Part shown: positions 1 to 5,700 of the stretch, in pieces
How the letters are laid out: each line of letters opens with the position of its first letter
Numbering within the stretch: position 1 is the stretch's first letter
Virus record (IMG/VR): IMGVR_UViG_3300036770_003938
Coordinates: 1-20,789 of that record
DNA length: 20,789 nucleotides
Origin: a virus
Direction: 5' to 3' (one strand)
The notes under the pieces: model-generated
The model's database searches: none
What the model was told of the DNA's origin: nothing
The model's input: the letters and a program-made list of their open reading frames with translations, nothing else
Position numbers and translations under genes: made by a program

Positions 1-225
1 CAAATAGTCAGTGACTCGCAGCAACAGTGATTCAGTAAACTCAAAAGTGTATAGCATGGTGTATTTACACTAGATATACTAGACTACAATTATAGGGTCT
101 AAAGACCCGAGAGAGATATATATGTGTATGCGAGCAGCTATTGTATTATACTTATGGACCATATTGACAGTGAGTAAACCCTCTCTGATCGTGTTAGCTG
201 CGGCAGCACTGATAGGACTGGTACT

Positions 226-411
226 ATGACTGTGGGATTTACTGTTACTGTGATATGGGCATTGATGATCTCTGGCTCGACTGTGAGCGTACACATGACT
301 GAATCAGCATGCGAGGCCGCAAGAGATCTCCAAGTGCAGGAACAAGCGCACACACAGCGTAAAGAGCATGTGGAGTGTAGACAGCGTGTGCGCACTGTGT
401 TCACACAGTGA
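226..411 (+). CDS. possible small exported protein (hypothetical)
   Basis: 61-residue ORF with a hydrophobic N-terminus (about residues 2-21) that looks like a signal peptide or a single membrane segment. It is followed by a short hydrophilic, helix-prone tail with two cysteines (C29 and C51) that could form a disulfide outside the cytoplasm. A weak AGGA lies 8 bases before the ATG, and an in-frame TAA at 175 closes the frame upstream. I see no good promoter. The stop falls in a hairpin (CACTGTG/CACAGTG) followed by A residues, so that hairpin is not a + strand terminator. No family recognised. It is kept because the signal-like start plus paired cysteines is plausible for a phage envelope protein; it could be chance. 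Confidence 0.35.
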   Translation: MTVGFTVTVIWALMISGSTVSVHMTESACEAARDLQVQEQAHTQRKEHVECRQRVRTVFTQ

Positions 412-852
412 AAAAACCCAAAATCTAGCAGGCCCCGCTGCAGAATCGTGCGTGTAGATGGCAGAGATGCTAAGGAACAAGGGAATAGCAGCATAAGATG
501 CTGAAGATTGGCCGACCATTTTAGCATAGCCTGTCAATCCACCACTCTGAGAAAAAAATTTGCGCAGATCTTTGCCTACAAACTGCCCCAAACGACCATA
601 AAACCCTGTTTAGACTGTGGCCCCGCTGCGTGATCTACTATAGATATTACTATAAGTGTGGGACTTTCGCATAGTATTTCGCTTACATATACTATATGCC
701 AGTCTACTTCTACATTCTATCACTATGCGTACTCTCGATCACACTATACACTCTAGGTGAGTTCCTATCATGTTACTATATGCTCACAGGATCCGCATCA
801 TGGTGCGAGCCCGTATTAGCCCTATTTTGGCTATAGGCCCCGCTGCAGATAG
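412..852. other. non-coding leader region with short repeated motifs
   Basis: No convincing gene is seen on either strand. The stretch holds three copies of a GGCCCCGCTGC element (431, 619 and 836) and a run of ACTATA words (637, 649, 691, 743, 775, plus ACTATG at 722). It is richer in A+T and in CTA/TAC words than the coding regions. It may be a regulatory or replication-related region upstream of the tRNA cluster, but nothing in it identifies a function. Confidence 0.4.
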
Positions 853-881
853 TTGACAGATCACCCATATGCACGTATAAT
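853..881 (+). promoter_or_regulatory. sigma70 promoter for the 925 gene and tRNAs
   Basis: Perfect TTGACA (853-858) and TATAAT (876-881) with a 17-bp spacer. It lies 43 bases before the 925 start and directly after a CCCCGCTGC element. No terminator separates it from the three tRNAs, so it probably drives them too. Confidence 0.85.
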
Positions 882-924
882 AGTCTACATAGTGATTGAA
901 ACAGTATTGAATCAGAGGCGATCA

Positions 925-1170
925 ATGACACTTCCAGACGAAAGATACCGTGCAGTCAAATGGGCTGAACAGTTTCTACAGCGCCTAGCGGCTGGGCATT
1001 ATGCCCGTGTGCCACGAGCAGTGCGTGATGAAGCTCGCAGCATCTTGCGGCACTATCCAGGATCGTGGGATATGAATCGTGCTGCGGAAGCAGCGCCACA
1101 TGTGTTCCAGGAAAGGATGGAAGAGCTGCATCGGTTTGTGTTAGCAGCGGACAAGGAAAGGGATAACTAA
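925..1170 (+). CDS. BPSL0761-like small protein
   Basis: 81 residues from ATG 925. This start is preferred over the in-frame TTG at 853 because that TTG is the -35 box of the promoter, while AGAGG sits 6 bases before ATG 925. The N-terminus (TLPDERYRAVKWAEQFLQ) and the central ARSILRHYPGSWDM resemble the BPSL0761 family: small proteins of unknown function found in beta- and gammaproteobacteria, with a 'TPxERxRA ... LRHYPS' pattern. The assignment is from memory of the pattern. Predicted soluble and helical. It is the first gene after a consensus promoter and lies 8 bases before the first tRNA, so it is probably co-transcribed with the tRNA cluster. Function unknown; the homology hints at exchange with a host chromosome. 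Confidence 0.75.
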   Translation: MTLPDERYRAVKWAEQFLQRLAAGHYARVPRAVRDEARSILRHYPGSWDMNRAAEAAPHVFQERMEELHRFVLAADKERDN

Positions 1171-1178
1171 ACAGTCTA

Positions 1179-1255
<77 letters not shown>

Positions 1256-1259
1256 AATT

Positions 1260-1336
1260 GTCGCGTTAGCTCAGTCGGATAGAGCAACAGCCTTCTAAGC
1301 TGTGGGTCAGGGGTTCGAATCCCTTACGCGACGCCA
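1260..1336 (+). tRNA. tRNA-Arg (TCT)
   Basis: Complete cloverleaf: acceptor GTCGCGT/ACGCGAC (1260-1266 with 1326-1332), discriminator G, encoded CCA. The anticodon stem ACAGC/GCTGT holds the loop CTTCTAA, with anticodon TCT at 1294-1296. It reads AGA, a rare codon in many proteobacterial hosts. It follows the previous tRNA by 4 bases. Confidence 0.95.
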
Positions 1337-1349
1337 AGTTTCAGGTATT

Positions 1350-1434
1350 GCCCGGATGGTGAAATAGGTAGACACAAGGGACTTAAAATCCCTCGGCGAA
1401 AGCTGTGCCGGTTCGAGTCCGGCTCCGGGCACCA
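1350..1434 (+). tRNA. tRNA-Leu (TAA)
   Basis: Class II tRNA with a long variable arm: acceptor GCCCGGA/TCCGGGC (1350-1356 with 1424-1430), discriminator A, encoded CCA. Anticodon stem AGGGA/TCCCT, loop CTTAAAA, anticodon TAA at 1384-1386. It reads UUA, a rare leucine codon in GC-richer hosts. No clear T-rich terminator follows the cluster. Confidence 0.95.
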
Positions 1435-1546
1435 CCCAAAGACCCTAGCACTAGTGCGGGTTCTAGCTCAGTAACCCCAGGGCGGCAGTGCCTAGATTCC
1501 GATCACTCTGTGGCATTTTGGCAACACTCGGGCCTGGCGTTTTTGG

Positions 1547-1575
1547 TTGACAGTTTGGCTCAGAGAGCATACAAT
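1547..1575 (+). promoter_or_regulatory. sigma70 promoter for the 1582 gene (leaderless)
   Basis: TTGACA (1547-1552), 17 bp, TACAAT (1570-1575). The start codon begins 7 bases after the -10 box, so the expected first transcribed base falls on or next to the ATG. Confidence 0.8.
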
Positions 1576-1581
1576 ATAGGT

Positions 1582-1905
1582 ATGATGAGAGCTAAAAGAT
1601 CCGACCGTAATCATATCATTTACCAAATAGTAGGTCCCGAGGGCGTCTACATTGGTGTCACTGCCAAGACGGAGAGCACTGTACTGAAGTCAGTGCGGGC
1701 ACGTATAGCCAAGCATTTCTATCGCGCCAAGACGGAGACCAAATCCTGGGCCTTGTGCGAGCTGCTTCGTTCGTATCAATCCAAGGACGACATCGATGTC
1801 AGAGTCTTAGAGATCGTCCGTGGCAAAGCAGAAGCCCATGCTCGTGAGCGCGAGCTGATCCGTTTGGAAAACCCATTCTATAACACAGACAAGAGAGGTG
1901 TGTGA
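1582..1905 (+). CDS. GIY-YIG-like nuclease domain protein
   Basis: 107 residues. The N-terminus reads I13-Y14-Q-I16 then V22-Y23-I24-G25, the paired strands of the GIY-YIG nuclease fold. They are followed by arginines R39/R41, H45, a conserved-looking acidic cluster (E89/E91) and N97, in the order seen in the family. These would be the catalytic Tyr, Arg and Glu, but the canonical first 'GIY' is only IYQI, so activity is uncertain. The fold fills the whole protein; there is no separate DNA-binding domain as in GIY-YIG homing endonucleases. ATG ATG at 1582/1585 lies at the expected transcription start with no Shine-Dalgarno, hence leaderless. An in-frame extension back to 1405 would run through the promoter and the tRNA-Leu 3' end and is rejected. 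Its stop overlaps the start of the next gene. Confidence 0.65.
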   Translation: MMRAKRSDRNHIIYQIVGPEGVYIGVTAKTESTVLKSVRARIAKHFYRAKTETKSWALCELLRSYQSKDDIDVRVLEIVRGKAEAHARERELIRLENPFYNTDKRGV

Positions 1906-2198
1906 TGTGGTACGTATACGATAAATCTAGCACTGTGATCCAAAAGACCCTAAAGACCCGTGCTGCGGCCATGTCATGGCGTACCCGCAAGCAGAATGAG
2001 TTCCTTCGTCGGGATGCCGCGTTCGTGTCTAACGAAGGGCCCTTGTTCGATTGGGGCTGCGCTGATGCGGCCTACTTTCATCAATACATAGAAAAGACAC
2101 GCAGGGTCAAGAACTTGATGTCAGGGCAAGAAGTAGAGATCGCAGCCAACACACCCCGTAGCTGCGACCCTAGTTCAGAGCTCTACTGGACGATGTGA
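1905..2198 (+). CDS. hypothetical phage protein
   Basis: 97 residues from ATG 1905, which overlaps the preceding TGA (TGATG), so the two genes are translationally coupled; AGAGAGG lies 6 bases upstream. The N-terminal half (WYVYDKSSTVIQKTLKT followed by R-A-A-A and W-RTR) resembles small T4-like phage proteins that begin with a strand such as 'W.VYDK.T' and a 'KT..AA...' helix. The C-terminal half has a WGCADAAYFHQYIE stretch. No catalytic motif or membrane segment. Function unknown; it probably acts with the GIY-YIG-like protein it is coupled to. Confidence 0.75.
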   Translation: MWYVYDKSSTVIQKTLKTRAAAMSWRTRKQNEFLRRDAAFVSNEGPLFDWGCADAAYFHQYIEKTRRVKNLMSGQEVEIAANTPRSCDPSSELYWTM

Positions 2199-2199
2199 G

Positions 2200-2228
2200 T
2201 TGACAACGGGCTAGATTGGCTATACAAT
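2200..2228 (+). promoter_or_regulatory. early sigma70 promoter for the 2253 operon
   Basis: TTGACA (2200-2205), 17 bp, TACAAT (2223-2228). The leader has the AGAGTCATAGT element also found after the promoters at 3097, 3608 and 14696. Confidence 0.85.
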
Positions 2229-2252
2229 AGAGTCATAGTGAAAGGAGCGACT

Positions 2253-2612
2253 ATGCGGCACTGGGAAACATTGCTGGAACGCGAGCAGGACGGGTTCCAG
2301 ATCATCCTAGACAAGACCTGGGAAGAGGTGCACCCCAGTGACTGCTTTGATGAATCTGCCTACGATATCCGGGAGATGTGCGAGGACATAGACGCGGGCA
2401 GATTGGATTGGTTCATGGCCCGGGCCCGTGTGTTCGTAGAAGGTCTAGAGCTAGGTGATGCCTGCCTGGGCGGACTGTTATACGAAGATGCTCGCGAGTT
2501 CGTCAAGGACGGCATGGCTGAGGACTTGATTTTGGATGCCGTACAAGAAGCCAAACAGAGGTTGACAGGTTTGGCCCAAAAGTTTACAATGCTAGCTATC
2601 AAACACAGTTAA
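2253..2612 (+). CDS. hypothetical acidic helical protein
   Basis: 119 residues from ATG 2253, with AAAGGAGCGA 3 bases upstream; the earlier in-frame GTG at 2238 lies in the leader and is rejected. The protein is acidic (many D/E), predicted mainly helical, with W-rich positions in the first half and no cysteine cluster, membrane span or recognised motif. Its TAA is the first part of the next gene's TAAGGAGCGAATG, so the two genes form a compact pair. Function unknown. Confidence 0.8.
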   Translation: MRHWETLLEREQDGFQIILDKTWEEVHPSDCFDESAYDIREMCEDIDAGRLDWFMARARVFVEGLELGDACLGGLLYEDAREFVKDGMAEDLILDAVQEAKQRLTGLAQKFTMLAIKHS

Positions 2613-2619
2613 GGAGCGA

Positions 2620-3114
2620 ATGATGCAGACAGTTACCCTACGTGCCGAAGACTTCCGCACGGTCCACAACACACTCTGCGAGCTGCGCGGGCTGGTGCAG
2701 CGTATGGTGGAGAGCACTATCAAAGTAGACGATGTGCAGCGTATCATCCAGGGCTTCGAAGCAGGGTTGGCTGATGCCTATGCTCAGGACAACGAGGTCT
2801 TTGAGTCAAAGATGGACTACTACAGTGCCTTCCAAACGGAAAACGGGCTCAGCACGATCTGGTCGATCTACGAGCTGCCTGTACACGGGTTCCTAGACAA
2901 GCATCCGTTCCCTGGAGCCGTGCAGGTAGCTTATAAGCAGCATTGGGGCGAAAAGGCTGTGTTCGAGGAGATCAATGGCGCGACATGGGCCGATCTCTAT
3001 CGTGCTGCGGATGCTGCGATCCGTCGTAGCGGTGACGATCATCACATCTTTATCGAGCACTTTGTTGTAAATCCGCAACAGCCCGATCAGCTGCTGTTGA
3101 CAACTGGTAGCTGA
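2620..3114 (+). CDS. hypothetical phage protein
   Basis: 164 residues, starting at the double ATG 2620/2623 straight after GGAGCGA. The first 60 residues are helical and amphipathic (VTLRAEDFRTVHNTLCELRG onward), perhaps an oligomerising helix. The rest is mixed alpha/beta with several aromatic residues and an HH pair near residue 145. No family recognised. The 3' end carries the promoter of the next gene: its last codons (LLLTTGS) are encoded by the -35 region at 3097. Confidence 0.8.
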   Translation: MMQTVTLRAEDFRTVHNTLCELRGLVQRMVESTIKVDDVQRIIQGFEAGLADAYAQDNEVFESKMDYYSAFQTENGLSTIWSIYELPVHGFLDKHPFPGAVQVAYKQHWGEKAVFEEINGATWADLYRAADAAIRRSGDDHHIFIEHFVVNPQQPDQLLLTTGS

Positions 3115-3125
3115 TCTGCTATACT
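3097..3125 (+). promoter_or_regulatory. early sigma70 promoter for the 3155 gene
   Basis: TTGACA (3097-3102), 17 bp, TATACT (3120-3125). The -35 box lies inside the 3' end of the upstream gene. A 14-bp dyad ACTA-N6-TAGT (3123-3136) overlaps the -10 box. Confidence 0.85.
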
Positions 3126-3154
3126 AGAGTCATAGTTAACACAAAGGAGCGAAA

Positions 3155-3574
3155 ATGGGTACACGTAGTCGAGTTGGTGTAATGCATGGCGATGTCTGCA
3201 AATCAGTCTATTGCCACTATGACGGCTATCTCAGCCACACCGGACAGATGCTGCTGAAGCACTACGACTCAGTGAAAGCCAACGAATTGGTGTCGCTGGG
3301 CGATAATTCAGGTGTGCAGGAAACTGTCGCTGAGATGAACTTCTACAAGGACCGCGGTGAGACGGGCGTGGACTATCAGGTAGCCCACACTTTCGAGGAG
3401 TTCCTCGATCAGGTCGAACGCTGCTTCGCTGAGTACTACTACGTGATGCGAGACGGTGTTTGGTACGCCGGCTGCGTCTATGAAACAGACGGCTTGATCA
3501 AGGGTGGACTAGTGCCTTTGGACGAAGCTATCGCTGACGCACTGATCGCAGAAGCTGTAGCAGAAGACGAATAA
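3155..3574 (+). CDS. conserved phage protein of the 'MGTRS' type
   Basis: 139 residues, ATG 3155 with AAAGGAGCGAA directly upstream. It begins MGTRSRVGVM and continues with VYCHYDGYLSHTGQMLLKHY. This pattern (MGTRS.IG...G.V..IYCHWDGY..H.G..L..HY) recurs in hypothetical proteins of many tailed phages and some prophages. No biochemical role is known to me. The H/Y/D/G-rich segment around residues 20-30 looks like a conserved pocket. Single-gene transcript: own promoter in front and a hairpin terminator right after the stop. Confidence 0.85.
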   Translation: MGTRSRVGVMHGDVCKSVYCHYDGYLSHTGQMLLKHYDSVKANELVSLGDNSGVQETVAEMNFYKDRGETGVDYQVAHTFEEFLDQVERCFAEYYYVMRDGVWYAGCVYETDGLIKGGLVPLDEAIADALIAEAVAEDE

Positions 3575-3597
3575 CCCTACGGTTTGTAGGGGTATTA
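3575..3597 (+). terminator. intrinsic terminator (weak)
   Basis: Stem CCCTAC/GTAGGG (3575-3580 with 3586-3591), loop GGTTT, then a short mixed T-rich tail. It is the same kind of stem as the stronger terminator at 9536. Confidence 0.5.
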
Positions 3598-3607
3598 TTG
3601 CTAGGGG

Positions 3608-3636
3608 TTGACAACAGCTCCTAGTTGTAATACAAT
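3608..3636 (+). promoter_or_regulatory. early sigma70 promoter for the AAA+ ATPase operon
   Basis: TTGACA (3608-3613), 17 bp, TACAAT (3631-3636), followed by the AGAGTCATAGTTAAC leader. Confidence 0.85.
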
Positions 3637-3668
3637 AGAGTCATAGTTAACAAACAGGAGCGAAACTG

Positions 3669-4772
3669 ATGGACATTACTTTTACTGAGGGCTGGTACAA
3701 TATCAAAGGTCAACCCGTTAACGTTGGTGGTTTGACTTTCAAACTGGTAGAAGACTACAAGGTAGCCAAGAGCGGTGAAGGCTATGTTACTGTAGACGGT
3801 ACTAGTGTTATTGGGTTCCCTGAGCGCAATATCCGTATCAAATGCCGCCAGGGCGATTATGCTGTGGCAGGTGCTGTATCCAAACCCATTCCAGAAGGAG
3901 TAGCAATGCTGACAGCCCTTAAGGCTAAGAGTGTCAAAGGCGGTGAGGTCACTGACTTTACCCAGATCAAGGTCGCTGACAGTGCTGTAGCGCACGAGAC
4001 TGACGAAGAGATCATCGAGCGTACTCGCATGCGCTTTGAGATCCTCACTGACATGACCAAAGCTGTCAAGCAGGGCGATGTACGTGCTATGATCGTCACT
4101 GGCCCTCCGGGTGTTGGCAAATCGTTTGGCGTAGAAGAAGTACTTGCCAAAGACGACCTGTTCGACATGATGGGTCAGCGCAAGCCCAAGTACGAGATCG
4201 TCAAGGGTGCTATGAGTGCTATTGGCTTGTACTCTAAGCTCTACAAGTTCTCGGACGCTAAGAACATCCTTGTGTTCGACGACTGTGACTCAATTCTTTT
4301 GGACGACATTGCACTGAACATCTTGAAGGCTGCTTTGGACAGTTCCAAGAAGCGTACTATCTCTTGGAACACTGACAGCCGTATCCTGCGCTCTGAGGGC
4401 ATTCCAGACAAGTTTGAGTTCAAGGGCGGTGCTATCTTTATCACCAACTTGAAATTCGAGAACGTGCGTTCTAAGAAACTGCAAGAACACTTGGCTGCTC
4501 TCGAGTCACGCTGTCACTACATCGATCTGCGTATGGACACTGATCGTGAGAAGGTCTTGCGTATCAAGCAGATCGTCAAAGACGGCATGCTCAATGACTA
4601 CGATCTGTCAGACATCGCTAAGGACGAGGTCGTTAGCTTTATCGACGACAATCGCAACATTATGCGCGAGCTGAGCCTGCGCACTGTGCTCAAAGTAGCA
4701 GACCTGCGCAAGAGCTTCCCTAACAATTGGCAGAACATGGCCAAGGTCACTGTTATGAAAGGGGCATATTAA
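3669..4772 (+). CDS. AAA+ family ATPase
   Basis: 367 residues, ATG 3669 with CAGGAGCGAAACTG upstream. About 110 residues of N-terminal beta-rich sequence come before the ATPase core. Walker A is GPPGVGKS (145-152) and Walker B is LVFDDCD (201-207). A sensor-1-like asparagine sits in the AIFITN stretch and an arginine-rich helical segment follows, ending in a C-terminal lid-like region. Proteins of this kind occur in T4-like and other large phages; I do not know an assigned role. It is too short and lacks the signatures for clamp loader, terminase or helicase. It is first in an operon with 4774 and 4988. A second, MoxR-type ATPase lies 1.6 kb downstream under a related promoter. Possible roles are remodelling of host or phage complexes. 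Confidence 0.85.
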   Translation: MDITFTEGWYNIKGQPVNVGGLTFKLVEDYKVAKSGEGYVTVDGTSVIGFPERNIRIKCRQGDYAVAGAVSKPIPEGVAMLTALKAKSVKGGEVTDFTQIKVADSAVAHETDEEIIERTRMRFEILTDMTKAVKQGDVRAMIVTGPPGVGKSFGVEEVLAKDDLFDMMGQRKPKYEIVKGAMSAIGLYSKLYKFSDAKNILVFDDCDSILLDDIALNILKAALDSSKKRTISWNTDSRILRSEGIPDKFEFKGGAIFITNLKFENVRSKKLQEHLAALESRCHYIDLRMDTDREKVLRIKQIVKDGMLNDYDLSDIAKDEVVSFIDDNRNIMRELSLRTVLKVADLRKSFPNNWQNMAKVTVMKGAY

Positions 4773-4773
4773 T

Positions 4774-4995
4774 ATGACGTGCGGGTGCCAATGGATCGGT
4801 GCAGAGCAGGATCCCCAACGGGGTCCTGTGGAGTACTGCGGTAAGCTGCCCTTGTGGCCAGGCCGTTCATATTGCGAAGATCACGTATGGCGGGTCTACC
4901 AAAAGAACTCGGCTGTGGGTGTTAGCCGTAAGAACAAAGCAATTGAAAAGGAACTTGCAGAGCTGAAGAGGCTCGAGGAGATCGACAATGAATAA
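4774..4995 (+). CDS. small zinc-binding protein with a GcrA-like C-terminal motif
   Basis: 73 residues, starting 2 bases after the ATPase gene. C3/C5, Y21-C22-G23 and Y33-C34-E-D-H37 with a following V-x-x-V-Y resemble the zinc motif at the C-terminus of GcrA (C.W..G......FCG....G..YC..H...AY). GcrA is a sigma70-associated transcription factor of alphaproteobacteria. The DNA-binding N-terminal part of GcrA is absent; instead a charged coiled-coil-like tail (residues 48-73, rich in E, K and L) follows. The zinc site is a sequence inference. It could be a small adaptor binding RNA polymerase or another protein. Its stop overlaps the start of 4988. Confidence 0.65.
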   Translation: MTCGCQWIGAEQDPQRGPVEYCGKLPLWPGRSYCEDHVWRVYQKNSAVGVSRKNKAIEKELAELKRLEEIDNE

Positions 4996-5188
4996 AGGTT
5001 GGGGTGTGATTGTGCTAGGGTTGATTTTGATCCTAGTATTGGTGGCCATAGGGCCGTTGCTGGTAATCTGGAGCATCAACACGCTGTTTCCAGTGGCTGC
5101 GATCCCCTATGATGTGTGGACGTGGTTGGCAGTGATCGTTCTGTTTGGTGCAGTTCGGACGAATGTTACCTACAAACGGAAAGATTAA
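4988..5188 (+). CDS. small two-span membrane protein
   Basis: 66 residues; ATG 4988 overlaps the end of the previous gene (ATGAATAA). Two hydrophobic segments, about residues 5-28 and 42-58, are joined by a short loop with NTLFP and IPYDVWTW. That arrangement is common among small membrane proteins of T4-like phages and their relatives. The tail is basic (TYKRKD). It could sit in the inner membrane during early infection. Holin function is possible by size alone, but the early-type operon and ATPase neighbour argue against it. Confidence 0.75.
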   Translation: MNKGWGVIVLGLILILVLVAIGPLLVIWSINTLFPVAAIPYDVWTWLAVIVLFGAVRTNVTYKRKD

Positions 5189-5190
5189 AG

Positions 5191-5219
5191 TTGACCTTTA
5201 GATTGGTATACTGTAATAT
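5191..5219 (+). promoter_or_regulatory. divergent sigma70 promoter for the 5275 gene
   Basis: TTGACC (5191-5196), 17 bp, TAATAT (5214-5219). It is less consensus-like than the others, and the leader is different: it starts with a hairpin and lacks GGAGCGA. Confidence 0.65.
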
Positions 5220-5227
5220 AGTAGGAC

Positions 5228-5245
5228 GCTGATAGATAAATCAGC
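5228..5245 (+). promoter_or_regulatory. 5'-terminal mRNA hairpin of the 5275 gene
   Basis: Perfect stem GCTGAT/ATCAGC with loop AGATAA, beginning 1-2 bases after the predicted transcription start. A hairpin at the extreme 5' end typically protects an mRNA from 5'-end-dependent decay. A similar hairpin starts the 13461 transcript. Confidence 0.55.
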
Positions 5246-5274
5246 TAATTTTAACTTAAAAGGAAAAGGCAAAA

Positions 5275-5547
5275 ATGAAACGTTTCAATCCCGAAACCAA
5301 AACTTTCAAAGTGTTCAACGCACTCTACAACGGTAAGGTTCTTACCCCAGCTTCCGCCAAGCATGATCTTGGTGTTGGCAACTTGGCTGCAGAAGTCAGC
5401 CGCATCCGTCAGGGTGGCTATGCTGTTTATTCTAACAGCCGCAAAGCTGGCAACGGCGTCCAGGTAACTGAGTACGCTATGGGCAAGCCCAGCCGCGAAA
5501 TCGTTGCTCTTGGCTACAAGGCTAAGGCAATGGGCATCACCCTGTAA
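5275..5547 (+). CDS. winged-helix-like DNA-binding protein
   Basis: 90 residues, start set by AAAAGGAAAAGGC before ATG 5275. The order NGKVLTPASAKHDLGVGNLA (a helix-turn-helix-like unit), then AEVSRIRQGGYAVYSN and a basic beta-hairpin (SRKAGNGVQVTEYAMG), is the layout of small winged-helix proteins found in many T4-like phages. It probably binds DNA as a structural or regulatory protein. The gene looks built for high expression: preferred codons, a 5'-terminal mRNA hairpin and a strong terminator. It is monocistronic. It does not use the GGAGCGA site, while its own 3' UTR holds a loop complementary to that site. Confidence 0.75.
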   Translation: MKRFNPETKTFKVFNALYNGKVLTPASAKHDLGVGNLAAEVSRIRQGGYAVYSNSRKAGNGVQVTEYAMGKPSREIVALGYKAKAMGITL

Positions 5548-5624
5548 GAAACAGGTTTTCAAACCAAGCCGATTCGCTCCCGGGGCGGTTTGAAGGGTGT
5601 TGTGTAAAAGCAACACCCTTTTTT
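5548..5624 (+). ncRNA. candidate 3'UTR-derived regulatory RNA A
   Basis: Between the stop of 5275 and its terminator sits a stem-loop: TTCAAACC (5558-5565) pairs with GGTTTGAA (5587-5594) and GCC (5568-5570) with GGC (5584-5586). This leaves the loop GATTCGCTCCCGG (5571-5583). TTCGCTCC (5573-5580) is exactly complementary to GGAGCGAA, the ribosome-binding site of many genes in this window. A GC-rich terminator follows with no gap. This is the architecture of an sRNA processed from a 3' UTR; no RNA evidence is available. Copy B lies at 13773-13838. Confidence 0.5.
5595..5624 (+). terminator. strong intrinsic terminator after the 5275 gene
   Basis: Perfect 8-bp stem GGGTGTTG/CAACACCC (5595-5602 with 5611-5618), loop TGTAAAAG, then six T. 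Confidence 0.9.
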
Positions 5625-5644
5625 CTTGACCGGCACTCCACCGG

Positions 5645-5673
5645 TTGACAGTTTGGGCGGGTGGTGCTATAAT
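5645..5673 (+). promoter_or_regulatory. early sigma70 promoter for the 5701 gene
   Basis: Perfect TTGACA (5645-5650), 17 bp, TATAAT (5668-5673), with an extended -10 TGC. The leader contains the ACTGAGA element. Confidence 0.9.
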
Positions 5674-5700
5674 TGAAACACTGAGAGATTGGAGCGAACC

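Noticed and set aside
164-192. TTGACA at 164 as a promoter for the 226 ORF
   Set aside because: No acceptable -10 box at the right distance (GATCGT).
138-591. Two overlapping minus-strand frames in the left leader
   Set aside because: No ribosome-binding sites, one uses a non-ATG start, and no family is recognised; the region looks non-coding.
1405-1581. Upstream extension of the GIY-YIG-like gene
   Set aside because: It would start inside the tRNA-Leu gene and run through the promoter; the ATG at 1582 fits the predicted transcription start.
5571-5583. Anti-RBS loop read as a minus-strand ribosome-binding site
   Set aside because: The minus strand has GGGAGCGAATC here but no start codon at a usable distance and no gene after it.
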